DNA of 64,000 nt from Rhodeus uyekii. Lineage: Eukaryota; Chordata; Actinopteri; Cypriniformes; Acheilognathidae. The position numbers were made by a program, and so were the translations under genes. The notes under the pieces are model-generated. The model was given only the letters and a program-made list of their open reading frames with translations. It was not told the DNA's origin and made no database searches. The DNA is taken from NCBI GenBank assembly GCA_037043235.1, contig JAWRVZ010000256.1:310001-374000 (forward strand). Reading direction: 5' to 3'. Below are positions 11,121 through 25,200 of this stretch, one piece after another; positions within the stretch are counted from its first letter, which is position 1, and each line of letters begins with the position of its first letter.

Positions 11121-13172
11121 TGGTATATATGTAACCATCTTTTATTTTTCATCTTTAAAATAATAAGCTCTAAGTTCTGCAATAACAAAATTGTTGTAAA
11201 ATGACCAAGGACTACTTTATGTTGATATATAAAAACAAATGGAGAAAAGAAATTTACCTGTCACATACAAGTAGGTATTTTTAAACCATTTCAAACATGG
11301 AAAATTTTCAAGATGAGAAGAAAACAGACTTGACGGCGTCATACACATTTTTTTCATTATGTACAAAAAAAGAGACCACTGATAATAGTTGCTCCCAAAT
11401 CCCTTGAAATTGTAGACCTGGATGTGCCAATAACTACAAACAATTTCTTTCTTCAACATAACGGATTTTGTTACATTATATATCTGTTAAATTATCTAAA
11501 ACAGATATTTTAGATACTATAACAAGACTGTTTTTGCTATGTAGCTTATGAATGTAAATTGATTAGACTTCAATCAAATCAAATTATGAACAATATAACT
11601 CACTAGACCAAAGAGCAGTTTCTGGAACCATAACAGGACAGTTTAGTTTAAGCTGTACAATTAGACTTTAAAAGCACTACACTTACAAAGTACTGATGGA
11701 CAGCTATTATTATTATTAATACAAATAATGACAATAACAATTTAGGATGTGAAATACTCATGATCAAAGCTATGAAAAACCAGGGAGAGTTATAAATTCA
11801 CTGGAGACTGATAATACACAAAGATTTGTGTTAAAGGGAGAAAAAAAGGTCTTAATGGGTAACGATATACAAAATAAACTGGAAGGTGAAAGGTTTTGGG
11901 AGATTACCTGCCTGCTGATGTTGATCAATCCCTATTCCTAGTTAGTAACCTGTATTCTCCTGTCTGACCAACTTCAAAACAATGAACAAATGCCAAAATA
12001 CAACCATCAGAAACAGTTCCAGATCTCTCCCATCACAAACAAACAGCCTCAAGTTGTTTTTGTGAACATAACTCACAAAAGCAGTCAGTGCTCTAGACAA
12101 CCCACACCACCATCAAAAGCTACGGTACAATAAAACCCGACCAAATCATCACACGGCATTGATTCTGTCATCCTCTTGCGCACACACACACACTATGTGC
12201 TAAACTCTGAGGAGAGAAAACTAAGCACATTAAAAGGAGCATTAACAAAGGAGGGAATTTCTGAAGGCCTTTAATACTTTCTTAGAAGCCATTTCTAACA
12301 ATTAAAAGAATCCGAACATGCGACTCCAGCACCAAAACTTAAAATCAAAGTATAAAAAACATTTATGGTCAAATAGTTTGTCGGCTGTCTTAAGGTCAAA
12401 AAAGACACACGTCATGAACCACTACTCCAGAACAAAACTCAACTGCCATACAATTATAAAGGTGAATAAACTTAAGATCATAAATAGTCATGGACAACTA
12501 CACACAAAAGAGAGAGATATTCTCCATCTCACAGTGGCTTCCAAAAATATTCATCTAGAAAAGAAAGGCCAAAAATGCCCCTGAAGTTCCATAACAGCAC
12601 CTCTATAAAGCAGTGCTATTCACTCTGATGTTCACAACATGCCCTGAGCGATGGCCCAACTAAAGAGCTCTGCTGCCCTCTACACGTGACAAAAACCACT
12701 GCAGCATACAGAACATTCATTCTGTGTTCAAGCCCATGACGAGAAACTCCTAAAGAAATCAAGATTTCCCATTTCCCATTGAAGAGAATTGTTCCAATGA
12801 TCTGTCTTCAGAGCTATAGGATGGAAGCAACTATTATCAAGTGTCATAAAAATGACTTGGTTTCATACCTCTGTCTCTTTTCACCTGCTGGTTCAGACCA
12901 TTACTGATTCCCATATGTATATAAATAAATGTACAGAAACAAGAGCGAGACTTTATGAGAAAGTCATTCACAACATGAGTTCTAATGCTGCAGGACACAG
13001 CTAGTGTTTGGCTCTTTGTTTTTGACTCTTTCATGCATGCGGATTGAGTTTGTTGACAGCACTTCTTCCACACAGCTTCCAAAGCTTTAGCGTCCAGATT
13101 GTGCGTCCGTCTTTCAGACAAAGACGTGCCCTTCTTGCTCTGGTCTTCTCTTCTGTTGAAATGACTTGTTCC

Positions 13173-13221
13173 TCAGCCATCAATAATGGAAACATCGATG
13201 TGAGACAAATCTATCATGTGC
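13173..13221 (-). CDS. rbm33a: rbm33a exon 19 (C-terminus)
   Basis: It encodes the end of the RRM and the C-terminal tail HMIDLSHIDVSIIDG, followed by TGA (13173-13175). The acceptor AG is at 13222-13223. The phase-2 junction with exon 18 rebuilds Arg. The tail closely resembles the human RBM33 C-terminus. Confidence 0.93.
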
Positions 13222-16200
13222 CTATGTAATCAAGGGAACATGTGATTGAAATGAGACACACATTGAAAAGCAGGCTAATCTCCATCAAAACATGACAGTG
13301 AGTAGAGTCAGTAGTCAGTAGAGTCATTTGTTACACAGATGATAAGTAATACTTGCTGAATGCCCTTTTCATTTTCTCTTCAGCAACACAAACCATTAGG
13401 CTTCAGACACTAACAACAACACAAAATACACCAACACATTAACTCAACTCAATGTTTTGGCGCTAGCAGTAAAAGCCGTATTCACACCAGATTCAATATT
13501 CGATAACTGTCCCACAACACCATTACACCAGTGGTGTCCAAACTCGGTCCTGGAGGGCCACTGTCCTACCAAGTTTAGTGCAACATACCTAGTACCGGAC
13601 GTTTCTAGTACACTTAGTAAGACATTGATTAGCTGATTCAGGTGTGTTTACTAAGGTTTGGAGCTAAACTCTGCAGAACAGTGGCTCTCTTGATCAGGTG
13701 CAGTGACAATCGCTGATTTAGACACTTTTTTTAGGGCTATTAACATGGACCAGATATGAAAAGGTCCACTGAAATCTAATCAAAATCTATTTCGCAAAAG
13801 ATATTTATAATGTATGTTAGGCCTTATAGTGAACAAGCCTTGTTCACGACTCTATTCATGTTGTTCTAACACTTTTCTATTCATACCTTGTGTATTAACA
13901 AAAGCACAATTAAGTGTAAGATTCATTCAAAAGCTTACCTGTGAAAGCTGTGCTGAAAGCTCGCTGCGTGTTCTGGGTTTACAAACTTGGCAATGGCCTT
14001 CCGCTGCTCAGGCAACATTGTAAACATCTATAAAAGAATCACACAAATTACGTATTAGCAGATGGTTTTATTAAATAAATCATAAGAGATGACCTCATTC
14101 CTTTAACACTATAAGAGTGGGTGATGGACCTCAAGAGCAGGGGGAAAGTCCAGAGAAGTGCATTACTGAATGCACACAGCTAGATGGCAATATTGTAATA
14201 TTTTTAAGTGCACTCTGCTCAGAAAACAGTTTATTCCTAGGGTCATAGTCTTGTCAAGGAGAGGCAGAGAGAGAGACACACACAATACTAATAGCGAAGC
14301 TCTGAGTTTACTTTCTTCAAAACCAGCAACATGTCAACCTTGTAGCTAAGAAATATGAAGTAGCTTTTCAGCAGCAAGGTTATTTGATTGATAAATGGCA
14401 GCATTGACAAGTTTCTGTACCCCTGAATTTCACTCTATGCGTGAGTGACTGTCAGTATGTTTCTGTTATGAAGGCAGTATGTTAACTTACAAAGGATTTG
14501 AGTATTCAGAGAAATCATGTTATAAATGACTAAAATTAAATCAAAACTCCTTCTGGATTGATTTAAACATTCAAACAATAGTAAAACCAGGATCTCATCT
14601 ACAATGCTGTTCAACCTGCTGCAACTTGTATTACCATTTATAACTCTCACTTCAATATCTTCCACTTTCCTTGATGAAAGATAAGAAAATATTTGTTCTA
14701 AAGATGGTATTCAAAAGGATTTACAGATAAAGTTGTATTAATATATTTTGTAAATATGCTTGGGGGAAAAACAGCTAAAAGAAGCTCCTCTGAAAAATAT
14801 GGTGACCCCAGGGAACATGCTTTTTTTTTGCTAGGGAGTAGGTTTTCTTGCACTGAACGAGAGCACAGAGCAGCAGATATGAAGTTCAGATAACAAACCC
14901 TTCACCCTTTGACGTGTACGATCACACCGGTGTTCATATGAGTCACGTTTTCACACGATATCTGGCACTGATCCAAAGAAAGACGCGCTCAGAGCATGTC
15001 ATTTATCGCAACAATTCAGTGTTTTCAACCACATAAGGTTTCTTTTACGTTTCAAACATTTAAATATTCATAAGTACTGGCAAAACAATACATTTATAGT
15101 TTGAAAACTACACACTAATGTTTATAAAAGCGGAAATAGCAATCCATTCAATTATAAACTGACACTGTGTTTTATTCATATCAGATACACATTGTATTGG
15201 TAACTATAAACGTCACTCTATTCTTCTCCCACTTCACTGGCCACTTACTAGCATGTATTTATGAAAAGAAGTGACTGAATTGACGTTTAGTAAATCAGAC
15301 AGATCAGATTCTCTGAACTGCAGCGCAAACTATTATAGCGGCACCCGTCGCGTGTCACAGATCAACGAAAACAAAATAATTGAGAAGCACTGCTTTAGAC
15401 CAAGATGTCTTTAGATGTATAGCCGTTTTATGCTCTTCGGCCAGTAGGTGGTGCTGTCACCAATGCTCAGGGCATTCTGATAATGACCACTGTTTGATAC
15501 CCAATAAAAACAAAAGATGGGTATGCTTTTGGACCGTGCAAATAAAAAAAGTAAATGTGGCCTAACCTCAACAGGGCCAATGGAGTTGAGAAGGTTCATG
15601 AGCTGTTTGTTGGTTGTAGTGGTGGATAAACCCTCAATGCAGACCGTGCTGGGCTGAATATCCGGAGCTCTTGGGTTCTGCTGCATCATCATACGCCCCC
15701 CACCACGGCTACGTCCTCGGCCCCGAACTACTAACTGTGGACATCAGTAAAGAGAGTATTAAATAAAGATGAAAAGAACAATTAAAAGTACATTTAATCA
15801 GTTAACAACCACTATGATATTAATAAAGTAAGAGGAGAACATCACAGAAGAAGCAAGTGCTTTAATGCCATGCTGGAACTAGGGATGGTTAAGGAAATTG
15901 TAGCATTGTTGCTATTTAAGTCATGATTATATCCGTTAGCTATTTTTATTCTTTCTGCCTGTACAGTTTCAGGAGAAATCGCAAAATTGCTCCTAAAAAC
16001 AGACATTATAATTCATACACATTTAATGTTTATATTTTCTGAGGCATTGTTAGACTTCCATGGTTCAGCCGTTCAAAAAGCAAGTTGAACTAAATCGACT
16101 AGTTTTCTGTAGCCTTCATTTATTAAACAATCAAGGAAAATAGAGAAAATATTAGTTCACATAATTCCTAACAGAAAACATTTATTCAATGTTATTTGTG

Positions 16201-19200
16201 ATGTTTGTAAAAAAAAAAGGCATATCTGTCAATGAGAAGCTAGTTGCAACATCAAGACGAAGTGTTTTGTCTGAAATAGGAGAGAGAGAGAGAGAGAGAG
16301 ATCACCAATCTCTTCAAGCACTGTACTGATTAAGCATGAAGTGGCTAGAGGGAAGAGACTTCTGAAAAAGGCCATCATTAAGTCACGCCTGGAGTTTGCT
16401 AGAGGCCATGTGACAATACCTGGTGAATGAAAATCTTGTGGTCTGTTGAGACTGAAGCTGAGCTCTTTTGTCCTTGAAAGAAAAGCGCTATGTTGGATGC
16501 AGACTAAAGACGGATAATGCCAACAACTCAGTTAAGCACAAACTTTGCGTTCAAAACTAATTTGAACTGAAATTCTGGGGGTCTACACTACTGTTAAAAC
16601 ATTTGTGGTCAAAGATTGTAAATTCAAAGTTTTTTTAATAAATCTCACCTAAGCTGTTTTCAAGGGATGAAACAATATGAAAATTGTAACCAATAATTCT
16701 TAATATTTGAAAGCCGATAAATGTTTATCAATTTTGAGTGCTTGATTTCAAAAACAATAAAGTCTCACCATTAAAAGCCATGTCAAGCCAAACACTTAAA
16801 AAAAAAGGAAATAGCTGTTTTTCTCTGCTTGCTTCTCGAACACTGGTGCTTCCTCACAGCACAAGATTGGTATCGTTTTAAAGCACTCCATCTTTATGTG
16901 TATTAATGACGAATTCTCCATGGCATGAATCTGAACCAATGAAATGTAGCTTTTAAACTCATGGTGATGTAAACAAAACTAACGTGATCCTGATATACAC
17001 ATACACAGAATTACAGTACAAATTGTATTCACATAAAGGAGCATTCACCCAAGTAAATAATCCATTATTTATCGGCTTTAAAATATCAGATATGGTAGTC
17101 GATCCAATATGTATTACTACTGCATTTATTCGATCAAAAATGCAGTACAATACAGTGGAGTTCACTTATCTTGAGGTCGGTTAACTCACCAACCCTATTA
17201 TGTCGACGTTTTTGAAGTGGAACCGCCAAACTCCCTATTTGTCTCAGCATTTTCTTATCGGTTATGTCGATTATTTTATGTCGTCGAACCCCGATATCTC
17301 GAGCACAAAAGAGGGACAAATTCGCCACTTTACATCAGTTATCTCGATCTCTGTGACTAATGATCGTACCAAGTTCAGTGCGCATACGCTGAGTTTGGGT
17401 TGCACGTGCATCACGGTCTGTATAGTCACTCACTCCAATGACGCTTCACTCACTCTTGCAGCATAGTGCCGTGTAGCTGCAGAAGAACTCGCGGAAATGA
17501 CTGTGTTATGACCGAATGTGTTTACGTGTGTTGTGACTGTTTACGCTGTGAGTGAAATTGTGTTTGCAATGTTGGAAAATATAATTAAAGGTTTGTATCG
17601 AGAATCGAAGGTGGTTTTTAATTGTATTTTATTGTACCAGCACAGTCTTCTCAAACATGTAAAGAGCGTAATTACAAACCAGGAAAAAGAAAACACTGAC
17701 AAACATCACAAATAAAAGAACGAAAATAGAAACCGTAGATTATGCCCTACAACAGTCAGCGGTAGAGCGGCCATCTCTCTCCTCACTCAAAAACGCTCTC
17801 CTCCCCGTGCAACATACGCAGTGTTAAAAGTATATTCCCAACATAAACAAAGTAGTCGTTACAATCTCTGCTGTTAGTTGGAGCACATATGCTTTTTGTT
17901 GTTAGCAAACATAGTTTATTTACATTTTTATAGCATGCCGATCACTTCATCAAATAAATCACCATTCTTCAATGTCACATGATCCTTCAAAAATCATTCT
18001 AATATGATGATTTGCTGCTCAAGAAACATTATCAGTGAAAACAGAAAACAGTATTTCTGTGGAAAGCGTGATGCCTTTTCTTCAAGGTTCTTAGATGAAT
18101 AGAAAGAGAACAACATTTGTTTGTTTGTTTCTTTCTCCAAAAAAAAAAAAAAAAGAATTTACAAATAATTATTTCAGACCACAAGCTTATGAATGGTAGG
18201 TCAGTTTTTATTTATTTTTTATAAATAATATATAAAAATACATATATAAAATAATAAATAATATAAAACTATTTTATTTACGCACTTATAAAGTGTTGCT
18301 GAATGTCTAATTTGAACGTACACAAATTTAAATTTGTTCAGAATTGGCTACGATAAAATATTCCAGTACATTGCAAAGACATTTTTGTAGAGACATTCAT
18401 AAAAGCGAAGCATAAAATGAAAAGCGGGCGATGCTGAAAAATCCCTTACGGGTTCTCAATGCTATGAGCTAGATGGTCTCTCACTACTAACTGAGAATAA
18501 AATTCACTTTTGCTCCAAGCGAGACACCAGGTAGAATGTCAGTGAGTGATTTACAAGGCCACGGTTATATCAGTAAACAGCAGCAAGTGTTTAGAATATC
18601 TGACTCAACACGAGAGCGCAGGCAGATGCAGCAAGTCTGACTGAGACAGTGGCTGTGCAGGAAGGCATTCTGCCGTGACTGACTGACACACGTTAGCACT
18701 GTATTTGTCCCCTGAGAACGGACTACTGTAGAGACGGCATCGTGCGGAAAAGGCCAGGGGATCTTCATCTCTCCTGCTTCAGCCTGTCAATATCATCACA
18801 CCTGGCACTCTGTTCCATATCATTACTGCTCCTGCTCTCTACCAAAACAGCTACCCGTCCCCTGAGAGAAGCAGTGACACAGCTGAGCCATAGCAGGAAA
18901 CAAAATCTGCCGTCTTTACTAGTGCTGAAGTGTGAGGGAGAGAACCACTTAGAGCAGCTCTTCATGACGGGGAAAGAGAGGAAATAACTAACAAAGAGTA
19001 CAGATGTGGATTGTATATTCTGGACAGCACGACACAAGCCCATGAAGAAAGGCAAATATAAATAGAATAATGACATGTACGTTAAAGTGATTTTGGTCAG
19101 GGGGAAAAAAGGAAGCACTGGACAATTTCATACTTCTCTCTCTTTCACTTCCTGACAAACACAAAGCTTTTTCGTTCTAATGCAATATAATACAGAAGTG

Positions 19201-22200
19201 TGTTCTTAATTGAATTTTTCTGTACACAACCATTCAAAAGTTTGGGGTTGGTAATATTTTTCCAATATTTTGATAGAAGTTTCTTATGCTCACACAGGCT
19301 GCATTATTTGATGAAAAATATTATTAAAACTTAAAATAGCCATTTTCTATTTTAATGTGATTTATTCCAGTGATGTTACATTTTCAGCATCATTACTCCA
19401 GTCTTCAATGTCACGTGATCTTTCAGAAATCATTCTAATATGATGATTTAGTGCCCATGCAAGCAGATGTGAAATTTATTTATTTTATTTTTCCAGTAAT
19501 CTTTGATGAATAAAGTTTAAAAGAACAGTATTTATTGTAGACGTAACTTTAGTGTCATTTTTTAACAATTCAATGCATTTTTGCTAAATAAAAGCATTTA
19601 TTTTTTCAACATAAAAACAAAAAAAATCGTATTACCCTAAACATTTGAAAAGTAGTGTACTTTACCATTCTCGTGTTTACCACAACTTTCTGGCAAGCGT
19701 CATCACTTATCAACAGTACACAAAGTGCATAAAAACAATCCACAATTACAGCTTATGAAAAACAGCAATTAGTTTCCACCATAATGCTTTAATTCAGATG
19801 TCCCAAACTCAGAAAAGCGTAGCTTAAAGAAAGTCACAAATGCATTAATTCCAACATGACTTGAAAGCACCATTAGCATCAGGAATTAGTGTCAGCTGTG
19901 TAAAATGGCATTGTGCACCTGTCCAATTAAGGGCTTATGAAAGTAATCCAGATTCAAAGTCATACCCGGTTCGTTTGGTTTGCCATGCCACGGCCAGCCT
20001 GTTGTTGATTTTGTACACCACCGGTTTCCATGGTAACTTTCCTGATGGGACCAAGTCTCTGTTGGTTGGCAGGCCGACCAATTGGTTGTTGCTGTTGCTG
20101 TGGCGGACCAGTGATGGGACCGGCTTCTGCCTACAGAATACAGAACAGATACATCTTACAACCCAACAAACATGACAGCCCATCATACAGAAATCGTACT
20201 ACCACAAATGTTCAGACTACTTCTATTCCAAAGCAGTCGTTTATGCAATGCCAAGCCTTAGAGTTCACAAAATGTACACAATGTGGCACAAGAACAACTG
20301 AATAAGCAAACAACGCAAGTTATAAAACTGTTCCATGATGTGATGCGTTCTGATTTTTGGGATGATACTGTGATCCGTTTCAGAGGATAAGGTGAAGCTG
20401 ACATAATAAAACACCTTCCAAAACAGTGATGACTGCATCTCTGTGCATAAACAGCATGAATGAGGACCTGTATGAGAACGCACAAACTGCCTCTGGCTTT
20501 TCCTTGAAATTCGGAATCTGGCTTTTTAAATCTTGGGCTAATATTGTACAGCTAAAATAGTAATCTATCAATTTGTATGACGCTCCGTTTTTTTTTGGTC
20601 CATTTGTTAAGGTGGGACTATTGGACAATTTTTTTATTTTGTTCAGATTTATTGATATTTTAAATTGTATTTGTTCTGCACTGTTAGTTCTATCATTCTA
20701 TTATATTTTTCTTTCATTTATGGCACATTAAAATTTTTTTAATGTATTATTATTATCTAGATCCTTTTACTTATTGCATGACATTTATTGTGTACGGCAA
20801 AGTAAGAATTTCATTGTGCAGGGAAACATGCTTTCTGTCTGTGCACATGACAAAAAACACTTGAATTTACATATGCTTCAGCATAAAAAAAAGATATCAG
20901 CATGAAAGGAGCCTCCGCAAACACCCATCAATTACATTTTCGCCACGGACAAATAGTGTTTAACAGCCATAGCGAACTTTTCCATAAAGTTTGCTTTGGC
21001 AAGCTGTTACAAACTCTCAAAACAAACTCCAAACGAAGTTCGCTTTGGCCTGATCTGGTGGGAAATTGTGTCACATCAGCTTGTTCTTCGATTTCGCTTT
21101 AAGTATATCAGGGCCTTTATACAGAAATGTAACAGTTGTAACCATGTTTTTCATGATCACTGTTTGTTATGTTGAATGAAACTCTCTTCACATCCTGTAC
21201 ATGAGCGGTATCTGGCCCGATAGCAGTGCCAGTGATATCCCAAAATGTAATACGGTCCACTACAGAGAGAAACAAACAAATTCAACAGCAAGGCCACATA
21301 TAGAGCTGGTAAAAAAATGTATATGCTCCCTTAGACTCATTCCTTCAGTCTCCAACAAAGACATAATCGCCATACGTTGCTACACATCCTTTTCTTCTCA
21401 TATGTCTTTTCTAAAACATGTGGATTATCTCCATTCTGTCTGTCCGCCTCCATCTGAGGTGGTTAATGGATTAATTTACATCAATACAAAATCCACATAT
21501 TCAGATTACAAATATCAGATGCTCCGCTGCAATAATCTGAGATGGGGTGATGGCACCTGACAAGCACCTCCCCCTCCCCCACCCACCCTGTCACCTCCAT
21601 CCCCCATGCTGCTTTTGTACGGCGCAGGCTTTGTATTCTTCCTGATGAAAATTTAATTTGCTCTTATCTGCACGGCTAAGCTGGGAAAAATACAAATCCG
21701 CCCAAACCGCCATCTCGCTTTCTCCAGGACTCTCGCAGGTATTATTACACCCATATCAACATAGCCGAGGAAGATTAATTGCAGATGTCCCCGGACTGAC
21801 ACCCATTCTAACACACTTCAATGATGAGCTGATGGATGGATAAAGCAAGAGGCGAGACGAGATAGATGAAGAGAGTAACACAGAGTGAGCACAAGTTAGA
21901 AGGGAGAACAAGAAAGAGAGATAACATTGTCAGGCAGCTGAGGTTGACAGCAGGAGAGGAGAAGCACCTAGAGGATCAGCTTCTCAGTCTGACACCCCTC
22001 CCCCTTTTTCCTCTTTGTCAGTCAGAGCCCCGGCATTTCAGATAGCTGTGTGTAGCTTTCTATTAACTAAGTTGACAAGCAGTTATCTTCATCCACAGAG
22101 ATCCGGCACTCAAAGGAGATATTTAGCTTCGCTTCAGGCAGGAGACTGGAAAAGGAAGTTTTCTCTTCATTCAACACGGCAAATCATCTCTTAGAGCCCA

Positions 22201-25200
22201 TAAATCATTCTTGTGTCCTCCTTTTCTTGGTTGAGATGCACAAAATGTCCTGTCAGATTTGTACATAACCACCTCAAACGCTAGTCTTAATGCAAAAGGG
22301 TGGATGAAACCCTTGACATAAACTTCCATTAGGTCTTTCTTGACTTGGCTCATAAAACAGCGCCTTGACTTAAAGAAGACACAAACCTTTACAATGTCTG
22401 GATCGGATGTCACTCAAAGTAAAGACGCAAATGCCAAGCGACTCACTTTAATGATGCCAGGATGGTGCTTTTTAGGGGCTTAAAAGGTAAAAGTGGTCTG
22501 TCAATTAAGCGTGTTGTCACAAAACAGGACGGAGACCACTTTTGGTATTGATTCTTTCAAAAAGAGAAATTCGCTTTATGCTTTAAACAGTTTTAGCTCT
22601 AAAAACTTTAGTGGTCAAGAAAAGTAGACTCCTTGACTTTTAGAGTAATTGGAAATCCTCCTTGTCTTTGAAATGACTACTTTGATTTATTCCATGAAGA
22701 GCTCTGGTGACAGCACAAAACCACCAAAGGACACGGACAAAAAGAGAAGGAATCAAAAGAAAATCTGTGGCATATGAACTTTAAAGATCACATCTAGAGT
22801 TTAAACGGGTAACAAATTCACTCACCTCTCCCGGACGTTTAACTAGTCGCACTTTTTGTGGAACCTGTGGTGATTCAATGCTGTTAGTTCTTTGCATCAC
22901 CGTTCTCTTTCCACCAGGCTGAGGCTGACCCAGGCCATGCCCTTCTGATGGGCTGGTCTGAACAGCACTCGGTCTCTGAGTGCTTTGTGCGGTTATGGTC
23001 CTCTTCTGCTGTTGTTGCCACTGGCCCTGCTGGTTGACATCAGGACCAGGGTTCTGTGGTTTCTGTGGCCCAGACCAGACTGAAGCCTGTGTCTGAGGTT
23101 TAGTGTTCTGCAGACGAGCCTTCACATTCGGACGAGGGGAACTAAGACCTGATGAAGGGTTCTGGGGGGTTCCGTTGGAGATCAGTGAAGGGACCAGTTG
23201 TGGGGGTTGGGCTGCTGGGGTCTGTGTGGGGTTCTGCGTTTGTGGTGTCTGGTTTGGGTTCTGGCCGCTGATTCTCTCCATTAGTTGTCTTTTGCGCTCA
23301 CCAGCCTGCAACTGCCTGCGCTGCTCTTTGCGCTTGAGGATCTCTTCTCGCAGACGCTTTTGTTCCTCAATCTTCTGTCTATACTGGCGTGTCTCCTCAT
23401 CTTCATCTGGGTCCTAAACAAAGACAAGTATAATAAGCAAAATAAGTTCTTTAATGAAAAAATAGTCAAACTATAGCTTCATCTCTCCAAGTATTCACAA
23501 CACACAATGTAATATCTTAGGATTTTACCCTTTTCCGTGAACATGCAGTGAACACAAATGCAAATTGTAGTCGTGTATACATGCTGAACAAAGTTGCTAC
23601 AATTGCATTATCTATTCTAGATCTATTAATCTGACTTTAAAATAAACATGGACTGGTACAATTTTAGTCGGATTAAAGTGACTGAAAAGACTGAATTGCT
23701 TTTGACTAAAATATATATGGATTTTTTACTTGCAAAATTCTGGTTCTAATAAAAACTATACAAGATATTCTGTACTGATTCTGAATTATATTTAAAGACT
23801 AGGGGTAAAAAGAAAAAAAAGATGTATGAATCACGATTTTTTCCCCCCTCCCAATTAGCATCGATTCACAAATGTCAAAAATCTATTTTCTAAAGTTATT
23901 GACACTTATTAAAGGGTTATTAAATGACAAATAGCTGCGAAAAAGAAACTCTTAGATGCATGCAACCCCAAATACAGTTCTCTTATTGCGCTTGAATGAT
24001 CAAATACACACACAATTGTCAAAACACACATCGTGTGAAGTGCTCATAAACAGTCTGTTAAGTGCTATGAAATAGAAAGAGAAAAAAAAAAAACTCACTG
24101 CTTTTGACTGAATCACCTTTGTATCTTCATTGTGTTTCAATCGAACAATGAAGATTCAATTTATATACACACACACACACACACAATACAGTGAAGACTA
24201 TTCTACGTCTTATTTTTACATTTGATTATCCAATTTCTGTAGTTGGGGGGGGGGATGTGCTTGGGGCAAAACTTTATTGTGCTATGTTTTTGTGCTAAAA
24301 TCATATTTCCGTTTCCTTAAAAAAAACTAACCAATTTGAACTGGAATACCACCCCTCTTGAAATTTTGAAGTTTACTCCCCGGACTCTACTGTATTACAA
24401 ACTGTTAATTTATCGCATTTGTCCTATTGTTTATTTTCATTATATTTACCAGTTTTATATTTGCAAGAGTTTTTATTTTTGTACCAAGGAATGTCACGTA
24501 CCAAGTAGTTTTTCCTCTTCATCTCAGGCATGCCTTGATTTATTACAGAAGACTGCCAGTCACGTGTGCAAAAATTAGTCAACTTAAATGGCATTTGTTT
24601 TATAATATTGGGCTGACTAAAAAGGGTAAGAAAAATACATTTGAAGTTTTATGTTTAATTCCATGATCTTTTTTTCTTCAAGACATATTAAACCGTCTAT
24701 CGCAGTCAAATAGGAAAAGTAAACTAGAATGTGGAACCCATACAGAAAAAGAATCTCTCCCAAATGAGAGGCACGTATATAGTCATGCTATGCAGTATTA
24801 CCTCTGGAGTGGTGCTTGACTGTGCAGCTGGATGCTCTCTCTTCATCCCAGGCACACTTTGCTGCTGGGGTGCTCTGGCATCACCCGGCCCTTGTCCCAC
24901 AGGTCCTCCCCTTCCTGCTGGTCCAGAACGAGCAGCCTGTCCTTGCCTAACATTCTGTGTTGGCCTAGTAACTGGCTTTGCTTGTCCACTAGGCACTGGT
25001 GGGCGGTTATTGTTGTTAGATGCAATGGGCAGCTCACGTAGGTTGCTGTTGCGTTGAGGAGGAATCTGCTGCAGTGGAGAAGGTGGTGTCTGAAGAAGAG
25101 GAGGTGGTCAGATAAATGTGTTCACATTCATAGAAGATTTGCTAAGACTGAAAATTACAAACACCAGTCGTCATTGCTGGAGTCAAGTCTCAAGATACTA

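Larger units (their letters stand above)
8097..13172 (-). other. rbm33a: rbm33a 3' UTR (probable extent)
   Basis: AT-rich sequence without coding exons follows the rbm33a stop codon. The farthest plausible poly(A) signal on the - strand is AATAAA at 8097-8102 (TTTATT on +); a nearer one is at 11141-11146. A 3' UTR of several kilobases agrees with human RBM33 mRNA, which also has a very long one. The region holds a Pumilio-type site (11113-11120) and a MITE (9798-10030). The true 3' end needs transcript data. Confidence 0.45.
15735..19965 (-). other. rbm33a intron 16
   Basis: The 4231-nt intron holds a GA tract (16280-16301), a pogo/Tigger-type element (17153-17964), a repeat fragment (17965-18110), an A-run (18138-18154) and a TIR element (19229-19657). 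The stretch 18380-18990 shows no recognisable repeat or gene. Confidence 0.85.
20131..22825 (-). other. rbm33a intron 15
   Basis: The 2695-nt intron holds a LINE 3' tail-like repeat (20690-20870) and a possible repeat at 20900-21110. The ordered, GC-balanced stretch at 21590-21860 is a candidate conserved non-coding element. Confidence 0.8.

Noticed and set aside
24731..25057. 108-residue + strand open frame over rbm33a exon 14
   Set aside because: It is the complement of low-complexity Pro/Gly coding sequence; the - strand frame fits phases and RBM33 composition.
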